Of a stretch of DNA of 64,000 nucleotides, positions 10,736 to 22,949 are shown one piece after another; positions within the stretch are counted from its first letter, which is position 1; every line of letters begins with the position of its first letter. The stretch is taken from assembly GCF_023159225.1 (NCBI RefSeq), contig NC_063167.1, forward strand, positions 71,921,798 to 71,985,797, written 5' to 3'. The translations under genes and the position numbers were made by a program. The notes beneath the pieces were generated by a model. It was not told the origin of the DNA and searched no databases. It was given only the letters and a program-made list of their open reading frames with translations. The DNA comes from Perognathus longimembris pacificus. Taxonomy: Eukaryota > Chordata > Mammalia > Rodentia > Heteromyidae.

Positions 10736-12590
10736 CTGAGTTTTTTTTTTTTCCTTCTTGCCTATGAGAATAATGGCATTCTGGCTTTAATCCTAAAGCT
10801 TTTATAAATTGTATCCATTTTCTCCCTCATTTCCTCTGCCTTTAACATACATTACCTGGAAAGTGTGCAGAGACTTTCATATGAAACACACTAAGTCCAC
10901 GAGTCTTTATTCTCACACAGTCTACTCATCAGTCCATCACAAATCCTTGCACAGGTCTAAGTCTCGATGAGCCTCCTGTTCTGAGCACTGCAGCTGATGG
11001 GTGAGGCGTGTTGACAGAAAAGGTGGCAGCTCCCTCCTATGACACTTTCAGAAATAATTTGAACATTCCTAATTTGAGCTTAATGCAACTTTATGACTTT
11101 TTCACTCATAAATTTAATCCATGCTCAGTTGTTTTTATTTCTAGGCCATATAATGCTTTACAAGGTAATAAGTACTGTAATTTTACTACTCACTGTATAA
11201 AATCACTACCCCTTCTCATTTCTCTCTCTTGGCTTTAGGAAAGTCACATTAATGCTAATATTGTGATCAAGTCTCTGTCTATTGACAAATGTAACCAATT
11301 ACCTCCCCTTTTAGGATCTGCATAGACCCAAATGACCTAAAATGTTGTGCTCCCCATAAACAATCCTATCTATAAATAAAAACACCCTAAGCTCAATTAC
11401 ATTTTTATTCGCTTTCTCTCCCTCACCACCCCCCCCCCCCGCCTCCCCAGCACAGTTCTCAAATATCTGGACTTTCAGATACTCTGAAGATCAACAGCAA
11501 TAGCTAAGCCTAACTGCCAGTTTCTCATTGGGTTGTACCTGGGGGTGGAGCCTGGGGCTGTGCTTATCCATGGGCGCGTAGGTGGCCAGTGCTGTTGGTC
11601 TGGGGATGGACAGGGAACCAATGCCTCAACAGCCGAAGGCTCTCACAAAACATTGATTACACTGGATTGAAGCAAGCTGCTGGGGGGGGGGGTGTCATTA
11701 ACTAAAGTGGCTGGTGTGTTCACTGGGGGAGTAGTGTAAGGAAACTTAAAAGATGCTGTTGCTGGGCTCTGAACTAATTCGAATCAAATCTCTAACTGTG
11801 TATCTGGGCCTGTGATCTGAGCTGTTCTCTGCTGCAGTCCTTTCGCTATCACCTTTTCCAGAAGGAAAGAGAAGGTTCAGATGAGCATCTCGTGTGGGAG
11901 GCAAACTGCCCCCAGCGAACATCCAGCATTGCAGGAGACCCCTTGTTTTGTTCTGTCCCCACAACTACACGAGGACGCCTCCAAGGACAGAGCCCGAGCT
12001 CAGGGTCCAGCAGGCTGCACTGGGACCCAGGACAGTGAACTCCGCAGGCCTTTCTCACCCCACCCAGATTCTCCCCATCCAACCCAAGGCCAATGTCTGC
12101 ACCCACGGGACTGGTGATGCTCTGAGCGCCGTCTCCACGGCTGCCGTGGAGACAATCTCCTTTCTCCGCGCTTCTCCTTGTCTCTTTCTGTGGCTTGTGG
12201 GGCCAGGGCTGGACCTAGCTTGGGACTCCTGGGGTGTGAGGTCTGGGGTCTGAGAATTGAGTTTCAGTGGTTAAGATACTATACCAATGAGAGCCCAAGG
12301 AAGTGAATTAAAGATGACAAAAGTCATCTATCATAAAAAGGCAGTGGGTAGTTCAGGGGAGAAAGGTAATATAGTTTGTCAAGTTTGGACACTTTGGCTG
12401 GTAGGGCAACTTGGCCAAGCTTTCCCTTGGAACTTCCGGTTCCTGGCTGTGGGGTGAGGAGGAGATCCTCTAGAAGAGATGTGACTTGTTCAATGCACAC
12501 AGCACTTCTGTACTTACCCCACTGGCTAAGGCTGGGATATGCAGGGTCTCCCTGGGGCTCTGCGTACCACCAAACTTCAGAGTGGGGAAG

Positions 12591-12821
12591 AAGCCAGGCA
12601 GCAATGGCTCAGCCTGTCATCCTAGCTACTCAGGAGGCTGCGATTTGAGGACCAAGATTCAAAGCCAGCCCAGGCAGGAGAACTGGTGACTCTAATCTAC
12701 AGCTAACCATGAAAAAGTCAGAAATGGAGCTGTGGCTTACTTGGTAGAGAGCTGATCTTGAATGAAAAAGCTAAAGGGACAGTGGCCAGGCCCTGAGTTC
12801 AAGCTCCAATAACAATACATA
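12591..12821 (+). mobile_element. 7SL/Geo SINE
   Basis: Complete, with an AATAAATAAATA tail. Confidence 0.83.
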
Positions 12822-12860
12822 ATAAATAAATAACCAAACAAATAAATAAATACAAGAAAG

Positions 12861-12921
<61 letters not shown>

Positions 12922-12932
12922 GAGACAGAGGG
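12822..12932. repeat. AATA-rich tail and (GA)n
   Basis: AAATAAATAAATA tail of the SINE at 12591 continues into about 23 GA units and GACA variants. Confidence 0.9.
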
Positions 12933-13384
12933 AGAGAAAAGGCAAATTCTTTCTTAGATATATTTCAGGAGTTTGGTGAGAACAAGCTGAGCTGAATGTA
13001 AAAAAAAAGTCCTTGTTGCAATCAGAATTTGGGAACCTGGACTCTTTTACTATATAATAAGTATATGACGGTGAAATAGTTCTGTGCTTTTAGAAGATGA
13101 CAGCCTGTGTGACTGAATTAAAGAACACAAATACTTCCTGGAACAGGCAGGGCTCCCAGAGGCCACTCCCAGGGAACACATGCCCAGGAAACACGCTGAG
13201 CAGCATACATGAAGGCACACATGAGTGCAGATGCACTTTATAACCATCAGCCCACTGCTGTGTGGTGAGAGAGAACATACACCAAATCAACTAGTATTCC
13301 CAGGAGAAGCCTGACCCCCTCACCTTTTGTCTCCTTTGTCCCCCGCAGCCACGGAGGGGCCTCCGCCTCCACACACAGCTTAGT

Positions 13385-13772
13385 GGTTTCCTCTTAGTAC
13401 TGGAGACTGTACTCAGGACCCCATGACTGTACACCTCAAGCCCCACACCCTACTCCTTTTGCTTGTAGTTTGTTTTCCAGGTAGGGTCTCACACTTTTCT
13501 CTTGGACTACAATACTCCTCCATCTACCTCCCAAGCAGCCGGGATGAGAGACAGGCACTACCACACCAGGGCTTGAACCCAGAGCCTCAAACCTGCTCAG
13601 CTTGCTTGCTCACAGTGTGTTCTACCACTTGACCCAGGCCTGCAGCCAGGCTTTTTGCTGATTAATTGGAAATGAGACTCTCTAGGACTTTTCTGCCCAA
13701 CCCAGCTTTACACTTGGATCCCACAGATCCTAGCCTCCTGAGTGATTAGGATTATGGGCGTGAGTCACTGGT
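13385..13772 (-). mobile_element. Two overlapping inverted SINE remnants
   Basis: 13563-13772 is a 7SL/Geo copy; 13385-13560 is an older, diverged tRNA/7SL-like SINE. Confidence 0.65.
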
Positions 13773-13931
13773 GACCATTGGTGACATTCACAAAGCGGTC
13801 AGTGCTCTGGAAAGCGTGTGCGTGCATGTCCAGCCTCCCCCCATCCCCACTCACCTCAGTCCCATCTGCACCTACAGAGGTGCATCACCAAGTGCGCTGC
13901 CAACAACTGGGAAAGCCCACAGCCACACCTT

Positions 13932-13938
13932 CTTTAAT
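13932..13938 (-). promoter_or_regulatory. Candidate WARS2 polyadenylation hexamer (ATTAAA)
   Basis: On the minus strand an ATTAAA variant signal occurs about 175 nt after the WARS2 stop codon. A longer 3' untranslated region that runs further down is equally possible; no downstream GU-rich element was established. Confidence 0.2.
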
Positions 13939-14110
13939 TTTGTTTCCTTCGAATTCCAGCATTTTGTGAATGAGATTTGGGTTGTTATTCTATTTGAAGG
14001 CTACAAAACAGTACTCTTCAAGAAAGCTAAGAATCAACTCTACAAAACCGAATTTCCCGCACTGTAACTGTGTCTGAGGTCAGTTGACACAGATGACAGG
14101 AAGGAAACCC

Positions 14111-14559
14111 CTAGTGCATGCCTAGCCGCTTCTTCACCTCCTGGCACACTGGGTGTGCTAACTCTTTGGCTTTGGCAGACCCAGCTTTTAGAACCTTGTG
14201 CAAGTGGTCCGGGTCTCGCTTCAGTTTTTCAATCTCACTCTGAATTGGCGCTAGCTTCTCAATGACGGCTTCCGCCACCTGCAGCTTGTAGCGGGCGGTG
14301 TCCAGGTCTGAGCTCCCACGGACCACCTCCTCCACGGGGAGCCCACTCACCGCCGCGTGGATGGCCACCAGGTTGGAGACACCCGGGCGGCCCACGGGGT
14401 CGTAGGTGACCTCCGAGGTGAAGTCTGTCACTGCCTTGCGGAATTTCCGAGTGATCTCCTCGGGGCTGTCCGTTATTCTCACTGTGGCCAGGTTGTCAGG
14501 GTCGGATTTGGACATTTTAGATGAAGGATCACGAAGAGATTTCACTTTCTTCATCGAGG
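14111..14559 (-). CDS. WARS2: WARS2 terminal coding exon 6 (KMSKS loop, anticodon-binding domain, stop)
   Basis: The coding part is 449 nt: two bases completing a Thr codon, 148 codons from [20 protein letters not shown] to the C-terminus [10 protein letters not shown], then TAG. KMSKS is the second class I signature and stabilises the transition state of tryptophan activation. The rest, rich in Lys/Glu helices ([39 protein letters not shown]), matches the C-terminal helical domain that recognises the anticodon. The acceptor is TTTTCACCCAG before CCTCGATG. Length and end position match the family. The 3' untranslated region continues to lower coordinates without a firm end. Confidence 0.97.
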
Positions 14560-14631
14560 CTGGGTGAAAACAGAAGCACGCACATGCCAAAACAAACAAA
14601 TCACTGCGAGTGTTACTGTGTGTGTATATTT

Positions 14632-14856
14632 TCTTTCTGTGCTAGTACTGGGGCTTGAACTCAGGGCCTGGGTACTGTCCTGTAGCTTTACCAAAAAGCT
14701 CAAGGCTTCCTACCACTTGAGTCCCAGCTCCACTTTTGGCCTTTTGTGGCTAATTGGAGATAAGAGTCTCATGGACTTTCCTGCCCCAGCTGACTTGGAG
14801 CCATGATCCTCAGATGTCAGCCTCCTGAGTAGCTAGGATTACAGGCATAAGCCACT
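14632..14856 (-). mobile_element. 7SL/Geo SINE next to the WARS2 exon 6 acceptor
   Basis: Same strand as the gene; its 3' end lies 73 bp before the exon, leaving a short branch-point region. Confidence 0.87.
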
Positions 14857-15475
14857 AGTAGATGGCCGATCACGTCCTTCTTGCCTTATCTGGATTATGT
14901 ATGATTCAGTAATTCCCACGCAGCAGCCCAGGGAGGATGGCTGGAGGTGCTTGGTCAGCCAGGCTGGTGGGACCTTGGCGCCCCAGAAGGTAAGATAAGG
15001 CCCATGTGTTTTGAAGATACATGAAGATAGTTTAGTTTGAACAAATGTTTCCTAGAAGTTTGTCATAGAAGATGGTTGGAAAAAAATGACTAAGAGGGCA
15101 TGGGAGTATATAGGTGAATGCCCAAGTCCATTAGCTGTGGTGGTTAAAATACTGCATTACTTGAAGTGATTGTAACTTCTTAAGAAGAATCCCTGATAAC
15201 TCCAAATGGCTGGGGGATGTGGCATGCTATGTTTTGTAAGGAAAAGTGAAGAATTGGTGAATTCTGTTCAGAAGCAAGTGATGAAGATTAATTTGCTGTT
15301 GTTAATCTTAATAAATATATGTAGAAAAAAAGATCCAGTAATTCTCACTCATGCCTTTTCTTCTTATTATGAACATTCAGAAAGGCAAGTTACACGGGCA
15401 TTGGCACCAGAAGAGTTTATATAGCCCAGCTCTGCCACTAATGACTGACACATGACTGACACAGGCAAACTTTGC

Positions 15476-15785
15476 CAGCCAGGCTCCAGCTCACGCCTGT
15501 AATGCTCCTACTCAGGGGCAAGGAGAGTCCAGGCCAACCAAGGCAAAATGTTCCTAAGCCCCCTTCTCAACCAAAAAAGCCAAGTATGGTGGGGTATGTT
15601 TGCCATCCCAGCCATGTGAGAAGCACAGATAGGGAGATCATACAATCCAGGTCAGGCTGGGGAAAAATGGAGACCCAGTCTCAAAATTAACCAGTGAAAA
15701 ACAAGGCTAGAAGTGTGACTCAAGTTGCAGAGCAAGTGGGAAGCCCTAGGATTAAAGCCCCGTATTGCCTCTCCCCCCCCACAAA
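15476..15785 (+). mobile_element. Older composite 7SL plus tRNA-like SINE
   Basis: It differs from the common type: CCAAGTATGGTGGGGTATGT, GAGACCCAGTCTCAAAATTA and then GACTCAAGTTGCAGAGCAAG. Probably an older family. Confidence 0.6.
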
Positions 15786-15860
15786 CCGACAAAATCCACA
15801 GTGAACCTTGCCAAGATGGAAATATAGGAGAAAGAGGTTTTCCTTATATTTAAAAAAAAA

Positions 15861-16090
15861 ATACAGGCGGTTCACACCTGTAGGCCTAGCTACTCAGGAG
15901 GCAGAGATCTAAGGATCACAGTTTGAAGCCAGCCCAGGCAGGAAAGTCCATGAGAGTCTTATCTCCAATAAACTACCGAGAAAAGGCTGGAAATGGCCCT
16001 GTAGCTCAAGAGGTAGAGTGCTAGCCTTGAGCCAAAGAAGCTAGGGACAGTGCCCAGGCCCTGAGTTCAAGCCCCAGGACTGGCAAGCAC
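15861..16090 (+). mobile_element. 7SL/Geo SINE
   Basis: Complete, ending CCCCAGGACTGGC with a CA tail; opposite to WARS2. Confidence 0.87.
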
Positions 16091-16350
16091 ACACACACAA
16101 AATACAAAGCACTTAACATATATAAAATAGGAAAAGGTATTTGTTGTGCCACTGTATTAAATTATAAAATACTTCCATTAAAGTTCTTTAGTTTCTCCCA
16201 TGTTTTCAAATATTTTTACTTATCTTTTCCAAATCTAATAAACAATCCCAGTCCTGCAGGACAGGAAAAAAAATTAAGGATTTTACTACACATCTTGCAG
16301 CCTGTCCAAGTTCAGTCCCATGGAGGCCCCAAGACTCAGCTCTCTGCCCA

Positions 16351-16618
<268 letters not shown>

Positions 16619-17263
16619 TTAATAAAAGACAGACACACAGACCTCAGTCAGCAAGGTTTCTTCTTAGCCGGAATCCATATTGCAAGTGCCTATATTTCCT
16701 GTTTTCTTCACTGTTTATGTTCAGCAAACGTTTCCCAGGTACAGAGGGGTTGTAGAGACCCACGTCTTTATCTGTGCATCAGACATCCCAAGGACATGCT
16801 TGTGGCTCCGGCTTCAGACTCTTCCCCAGGAGGAGAAGGCAGCCTTCATTGCAAGGTGACAGGGCTGGGCGAGGCGGGGTGGGGCAACCCTCCACAGCCC
16901 ACGCTCCACACGCACTGGGCTGCCCAACACCTGGCCCCACACTTGAAAGATGCTCTACCCCACTCTGCCAGAAGCTCTTCAGGCAAGGTTTTTTTCTCCT
17001 CACATGGGGAGCAGTTCAAGATCTTTCAGGATTGTGTTTCTCTGTTTGCAAGTACATCGCAGTCACAGGACAATTCACCTGTAGGGAGCTTAAATGAAAG
17101 ATATCACTAAGTGTAACACTCACAAATGTCAAAGTGAAAAAAAGCAACTTCCAACACAACATGTAGAGCCCATTGGCACTTTGTAAATTGGAAAAACACA
17201 CACACACATATTATATATTGTTTATAGATGCACAGATTTGGAGTTACAAATATAAAACATCCT

Positions 17264-17355
17264 AAAGGCTGGGTGCTGTTCAGAGAAGTTGGCTACCAAG
17301 TGCAAGTGAGGCCCTGTGTTCAATCCCTACCACTGCAAACAGAAAAAAAAAAAAT
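17264..17355 (+). mobile_element. Short SINE fragment
   Basis: Only GGCTGGGTGCTG and a tRNA-like 3' end (GGCCCTGTGTTCAATCCC) remain, with an A tail. Confidence 0.5.
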
Positions 17356-17357
17356 AA

Positions 17358-17670
17358 CAACCGGGTGTCCTGGCTCACATCTAGAATCCTAGCTGCTTGG
17401 GAGTCTGCGATGGGAAGAACTGAGGTTTGAAGCCAACCCAGGCAAACAGTTAAGAAGAACCCAATCCAACTAGTGAAAAGCTGGGCACGGTGGCACATGC
17501 TTGTCATTCCAGTATAAATAGCAGGATTGTGGTGCAGGTCAGCTGGAGAGGCGGGAGCAAAGCCCTATTTGAAAAATAACAAAAGCACATAGGGATGGAG
17601 GTGTGTCTCAAATGGTAGAGTGTCTACATAGCAAACACAGGCCTTGAGATCAAATCTCAGTGCTGAAAAA
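17358..17670 (+). mobile_element. Older composite SINE, trimeric appearance
   Basis: Two 7SL-like heads (about 17360 and 17480) are followed by a tRNA-like 3' part (TGTGTCTCAAATGGTAGAG). Confidence 0.55.
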
Positions 17671-17807
17671 GAAACTTCAAAAAGATTTCCCCAAGTTCAT
17701 GATTACAATTATGACTGCTTCTAAAAAATAAAAAAAGAAGGAAATAGGTCTGAAGAAATGAACAAAGGAGATTTGGATTTGATTTGTAAAGTTTTATTTC
17801 ATTAATA

Positions 17808-18014
17808 ACAGCTGGGCATGGCAGTGCCCGCCTGCCATCCCAGAGGCACAAGGAGAACGGAAGCCAGGCATAACACAGAAGTCTTACTCAAACATCACCC
17901 ATGCGAGAAGGGGCTGGAGGCATGGCTCAAGTGGTAGAGCACCAGCTTTGAGTGAAAACTAAGGGACAGAACCCAGGCCCTGAGTTCAAGTTCTAGTACT
18001 GATACAAGAGAAAA
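17808..18014 (+). mobile_element. Composite SINE with Geo module
   Basis: A degraded 7SL-type head, then a clean Geo module ending GTTCAAGTTCTAGTACTG. Confidence 0.7.
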
Positions 18015-18207
18015 AAAAGACCCTATGAAAGACCTTGGTATAGAATACAAGTGACTTTTTCTCCTGTAAGCTTATTTTCCTTCTTGATAGCAACAAAATA
18101 GAAAAGTGTCAATGTGTGATCCCAGGGCTGGTCCCAGACCTGGGCAGCAGAGCTGATTCAGGCACAAAACACATCTGAGACCAATAATTCACCTGGCAGG
18201 CCAGGTG

Positions 18208-18423
18208 TTGGTGGAATCCTGGGGCTGGAACATGGCTGGGTGCTGTCCTTGAGCTTTTCTGCTCAGGGCTAGTGCTCTACCACTTGAGCCACAGCACCAC
18301 TCCCAGCTTTTTTTGATACTTAACTGGAGAAAAGAGTCTCATGGACTTCCCTGCCTGGGCTGGCTTCAAACCTTGATCCTCAGATCTCAGCCTTCTGATT
18401 AGTATGAGCCACCAGTGCCTAGC
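18208..18423 (-). mobile_element. 7SL/Geo SINE
   Basis: Inverted; the terminal TACAGGCG part of the 7SL head is shortened. Confidence 0.82.
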
Positions 18424-18515
18424 TCTGAAGACTCTTTAAAAATTATTATTTCCATACATGCATACAATCTTTCTACATTCTCCCACCCATTGCCTCTCTT
18501 GTCCCCATCTCCCTC

Positions 18516-18542
18516 TGTTGTTGTTGTTGTTGTTGTTGTTTT
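18516..18542. repeat. (GTT)n
   Basis: Eight GTT units immediately before the T-run of an inverted IDL-Geo copy; likely derived from its A-rich tail. Confidence 0.9.
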
Positions 18543-18733
18543 TGCCAGTCCTGGGACCTGTCAGGGCCTGAGCACTGTCCCTGGCTTCTTTTTGCTCAAG
18601 GCTAGCACTCTGCCACTTGAGTCACAGCGCCACTTCTAGCCATTTTCTATATATGTGGTGCTGGGGAATTGAACCCAGGGCCTCATGTATACGAGACAAG
18701 CACTCTTGCCACTAGGCCATATCCCCAGCCCCT
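18540..18733 (-). mobile_element. IDL-Geo SINE
   Basis: Inverted, complete to ATATCCCCAGCCCC, with (GTT)n tail remnant. Confidence 0.88.
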
Positions 18734-18799
18734 CCCTCTGTTTTTCCTTCTTTCCTTTTTGTTTAGATTCTATAGGCAAGAAAAATGTGTGCTGTTTGT

Positions 18800-19200
18800 C
18801 TTTTATTACTTCATGTAATAGTTTCATGTAATATCATGATCTCCGTTTCTACCCATTTCTCTGTACACATGGTCTCATGCTTCCTTTTCTTAATTTTATG
18901 ATATTTAAATAGTTACACAAAGGGGTTTCGAGCCAACATGTCAGGTTATGAGTACAGTGCATCTTGATCGGTGTCGCCTCTCCCACCGTTCTTCGTCACA
19001 GCTGAGTAATACTCCTTCACATATACAGATCACATTTCTCCGCTTCCAGCCTACGGTTCTTGTAGCCAGCACTGCTGTAACCCGGGGTATGTGGGTGTCT
19101 CTATTATTACTGACTCGGATTCCTTTGAGCATGTGCCCAGGAGTGGCAGAGCAGGATCACAGGATAGCTCTTAAGGGAAACAGAGTCAGAGCAAAGTACA
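18800..19200 (-). mobile_element. Degraded L1 3' end
   Basis: It contains GTCAGGTTATGAGTACAGTGC and CATCTTGATCGGTGTC, words shared with other L1 3' ends in the window. Next comes a decayed antisense ORF2 terminus (GAGTAATACTCC-like, then GGATTCCTTTGAGCATGTGCC). Confidence 0.65.
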
Positions 19201-19689
19201 AGACCATGACTAGATGGAAAGGATCCTCCCTTCTTGTAAGGCCAGTACGGCAGTGGAGGAAACTCTAGGATGACCGTGAGGGCCACGTCCACAGATCTTG
19301 GAATGGCAAGCTGGTTTGGTGCCCAGAAAACACAAGAATATCCCCTTTGCAAGTCCCCTCTGTGCCCTCAGAGGCTCAGCACTGCCCATATCTTGGCCAA
19401 CTTCTCGTCCCTGACTGGACATAGCTACCATCACATAACGTCACCGAGGCTGACTCCCCAAACCAAATTAGCCAACAGGGCAGCTTAAAAAGCAATTACA
19501 GTAGCCCAAAGGAAATCACAACGGACTGCAACGAACACAGAGAAAACAATTACCATAATCAATACACTTTAAGCACATCAAAATGAATATTTCCACATGT
19601 CAAAATGGTTCCAGACTCACAAGGCGACCGAGCGAAACAGAAAACACATTTGAGTTTTCACAATGGTGCTGAATACATTTTTGCATTAT

Positions 19690-19808
19690 GTCCATTCTTC
19701 CTTCTTCTTTCTCTTTTTCCTCTCCTTTTTCCTTTCCTTCTTCTCCTTCTCCTCCTCCTCCTCCTCCTCTTCCTTCTACTTCCTCTCCCTCCTCCTCCTC
19801 TTCTTTTT
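19690..19808. repeat. Polypyrimidine CTT/CCT tract
   Basis: C/T-rich with runs of TCC triplets; frames through it encode Ser/Pro/Leu artefacts. Confidence 0.9.
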
Positions 19809-20399
19809 TCACAGTTCTGGGGATTGGATTGCTTTCTTTCTTTAAAGGATTAACACATGCTAATTTTTTTCACCTGTGCTGTTGTTCCACGTGGTGTGCG
19901 CATCTGACTTTCGTTTGTTTGTTTCGGGTCTTTGCTCCCTCTGTGCCTCCTATAATTTATCCTGGCCTTTAACTTTTCAGCCTTGGAGTTTACACTTCAC
20001 ATGAATTCAGCCTGTCTTTGATCCCACTCACTTGCGGGGCTGATTCTCGGCACGTTCTCCTCCCGTTCCTCCTTTCACTTCAAATAATTTAGTGCTGCTC
20101 TGTTACAATTTATGCCCTACATAATGATAGCCATATTAATATAGCCACCCTTTTTCGCCTTTTTCTTTCTTTTTTTGCTGCTTACCCTGACTGTGCTTTC
20201 TTCAACACGACATAAAACAAAAGTCTTTCATAATTTTGATTGTTATAACTTCTGTCACATAATAATGCGTCTGATCTTCTTCTTTAGTGACTAAACCATT
20301 TTTCTCTCACTTAGTTCCTCATTGCAGCAATTCCTTGGACCCTTTCACCCCTCTGCAGGATTAGTGTCCAAAGAAATAATCATCGCCTCCCTGGAGACT

Positions 20400-20500
20400 C
20401 CTTTCTCTCTCTTCTTTTTCTCCTCCCTTCCCTCTCTTCTCTCCTTTCCTTCCCTTCCCCTTCCTTCTCTTCTTTCCCTCTCTCTTTCTTTTCTATTTCT
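20400..20500. repeat. Polypyrimidine CTTT/CCCT tract
   Basis: Almost pure C/T over 100 bp. Confidence 0.85.
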
Positions 20501-20607
20501 TTGGCTATGTTTTTGAATTTTCATTCTCTTGTGGAAGAGAGGCTTGGCATTGTCTATCCAATAAAGGATGGGACCCTTATCTCTGGCGGTTACTGGATAT
20601 GCTATGA

Positions 20608-20668
20608 CTTCCTTCCTTCCTTCTTTCTTTCCTTCCTTCCTTTCTCCCCTCCCTCCTTCCTTACTCCC
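20608..20668. repeat. TTCC-type tract
   Basis: TTCCTTCC units abut the inverted SINE at 20680, on the side of its A-tail. Confidence 0.85.
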
Positions 20669-20677
20669 ATTTGTGCC

Positions 20678-20920
20678 CCCCCAGTACAGGGCTTGAACTT
20701 TGGGCCTGACCATCTGTCCTTTAGCTTTTTTGCTCAAAGCTGGTGCTGTACCAATTGAGCCACACCTCCACTTCTAGCTTCCTTTTGGTGGTTAATTGGA
20801 GATAGGAGTCTCCCACACTTTCCCATCCACATTAGTTTCAAATCGCAACCCTCAGATCTCAGCCTCCTGAGTAGGTAGGATTACATGTGTGACCTAGGAT
20901 TACAGGCATGTGTCCAACTA
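20678..20920 (-). mobile_element. 7SL/Geo SINE
   Basis: Inverted, with a small duplication near its 5' end (GATTACATGTGTGACCTAGG then GATTACAGGCATG). Confidence 0.8.
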
Positions 20921-21514
20921 GGAACATCATTCTTATCTGTTTTTCTGAACAAACTCACCTCAATGCAGATGAAGACAGGTGAGACCCCCCCCCTTCCTTT
21001 TAGAGGAGGAGAATGTTCTTAGAATAACTAGATCAGTAAAAGTTAAATGTGAGAATTTCTTTGCTCCTAAGGTAGCCTAGGAAATAACTGAGACAAAAAT
21101 AGGAAGGTCCATCATTAGAAATATGAAATGTTTTTATGTGAGAATCCGGCAGTCAGACAGACAAGAAGACATCAGAATGCTCTCAAGGTTTACCTCCCAT
21201 GTCTGAAATACTTATGGTTTTTGTAGAAGATAAAAGGATATTTAAAACTTCAGGCTCAGCTTTAAAAAGGGCAGCACATAAAACAGGTTTTGAAATCCTA
21301 AGAAGCTGGTTTTTGTTTTTTGCCAATGTCAGCATTTTAAAGCTTCCTCTTATATCAAATTTTTTCTACTAAGTTTATCCCGGGTGATATGAATTAATAT
21401 ATAAACTGCTTAATAGCCCCGAGTTAGGGCCTATAAATTTATAGACAAAAAGAATGATGGCATCTTTTTGCATTCTGCCAATTCAATTTTGCAAAGTTGA
21501 AAAAAATAAATCTA

Positions 21515-22090
21515 TACAAGTTCCCCCTTATCCAGTTCTAATTTCTGCAGTTTTACTTATTCGGGGATCAACCATGATATAAACATTAAAAATATTAGGT
21601 AGGAAATTTCAGAAATAAACCATTATGACATTTTAATGTGCATGGCCTTCTATAATCTCTCCCTCCCGGCCCACCCCCTGTCCTGCTCAGGCTGGGAATT
21701 GCCTCCTCTGCCTGACACTGTGTGCTGTACACAAAACCCTCTGCTCCTTCACGTGGTAGCTGTCTGAGTGATATAAGACTGACAGTTGCGTGGTTCAAGA
21801 GAAATGTACTCTATTTAATAATGGCCCCAAAGTTCAAGGGGAGTGATGCTGGAAATTCCCACATGCTACAGAGGTGCATTCTGCATTAAAAAAAATAATA
21901 ATAAGGTGAAAGTCTTCCATTTCAAGAAAACAGAAAAAACAAAAACCTCATCTTATGCTGCGTTGCTAAGCTCTAGAGTAAGAACCAATCTTCTATCCAA
22001 GAAATATGCAGAAGGAAAAAGAACTTTATGTAAGTTTTGCTGTTGTGATTTGAACTTCAAAAGTTAGAACAATGGGATGATGGGGACCAT
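21515..22090 (+). mobile_element. Tigger-like (pogo) DNA transposon fossil
   Basis: It starts with a decayed terminal region (CCCCCTTATCC). It then reaches AATAATGGCCCCAAAG, the start of a Tigger-type transposase reading MAPKFKGSDAGN, which breaks after about 30 codons. A second similar patch lies at about 22010-22075. Stops and gaps make it inactive. Confidence 0.7.
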
Positions 22091-22591
22091 CTTTCATTTT
22101 AATCTTCTAACAATCCTGGTACAAAATAATGGAATCATTTTACAGGTTAAAAAAAGTTAAGATTCTTTATGGAATCTTTTTATGTCAGTACCCTACTTCT
22201 CTAGGACTCTATTATTAGATGTTTCTCTTGCTACCTATTAGAGAAACATAACCTAGAATTTCTCAAGGAAAGTGGAAAGTATATTAAACATAATATTTTC
22301 AAGATTCCAGCATTTAAGTGAACACAGACACTTTGTGTGTCCCCATTCTCGGAAGCTAAGCAGCCTCTCTTCCAGATGATTCCTTTATCATGGTCTGAGG
22401 AGTTTAGAGTCCTGTGGGAAGGCACCAGATAACATCACCTCCAAGCGATGGGATTTACAGGTAAAGAGCTCAGCTCACCGAGGAAAGAATCAGAGCCTGG
22501 CAATGGGAGAAAGAAAGGGCTGGGAAAGTTCTCATGAGCAAGTACTGCACATTACCAAATTTATTTTTCTCATTTCAACTTCTTAGAAAAA

Positions 22592-22800
22592 GCACTCAGG
22601 TGGCTGAGATCCAGAGGATAATGGTTTGAAGCCAGCCCACACAGAAAGGTCTATGAGATTCCATCTCCAAAATAACCAGCAAAATGCTGGGCTAAAGCCA
22701 TGGCTCAAGTAGTAGAGCATCAGCTGAACAAGAAGGCTGGGCACATGCAAGGCCCTGAGTGCAAACCCTGGTACTGGAAAACAAACACACAGTCCCAAAT
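22592..22800 (+). mobile_element. 7SL/Geo SINE, 5'-truncated
   Basis: Begins in the CACTCAGGTGGCTGAGATCC part; the 3' end is CCTGGTACTGG. Confidence 0.78.
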
Positions 22801-22863
22801 AAAACAACACTCTCTTTCTTGTTGGCATGGGTGTGCATGAGCCTGGGTAGATGCTCTCCTTAC

Positions 22864-22949
22864 CTATAGGACAGAATGTCTGCTGCCTGGAGCACTGGGT
22901 AGGTTAGCAGGCCCATTGTTCCTTCCTGCTGCTGCTTAGTGCTCTTACT
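22864..22949 (-). CDS. WARS2: WARS2 coding exon 4
   Basis: The exon is 86 nt: 28 codons plus two bases, reading [20 protein letters not shown] then QAADILSY and the first two bases of an Arg codon. The [14 protein letters not shown] block is strongly conserved in bacterial-type TrpRS and lies in the active-site half of the Rossmann fold. The acceptor is CTCCCACAG and the donor is TATAG followed by GTAAGG. Three consecutive CAG codons (QQQ) sit where I recall a K-H pair in the human protein, and LSYR replaces LLYK, so the loop before the conserved block is the most divergent part of the gene in this window. Frame and splice sites are intact. Confidence 0.93.

Larger units (their letters stand above)
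1..14110. other. 3' flank of WARS2 (untranslated region plus intergenic)
   Basis: This part follows the WARS2 stop codon. In human the next gene in this direction is TBX15 (established synteny from memory), but no TBX15 exon was recognised. Unassigned stretches are 66-500, 725-1310, 1480-2090, 4700-5325, 5480-5915, 6565-6885, 7165-7560, 8735-9330, 9750-9985, 10012-10360, 10740-12590 and 12935-13385. Poly-C at 11430-11442 and poly-G at 11682-11692 are short homopolymers. Confidence 0.7.
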
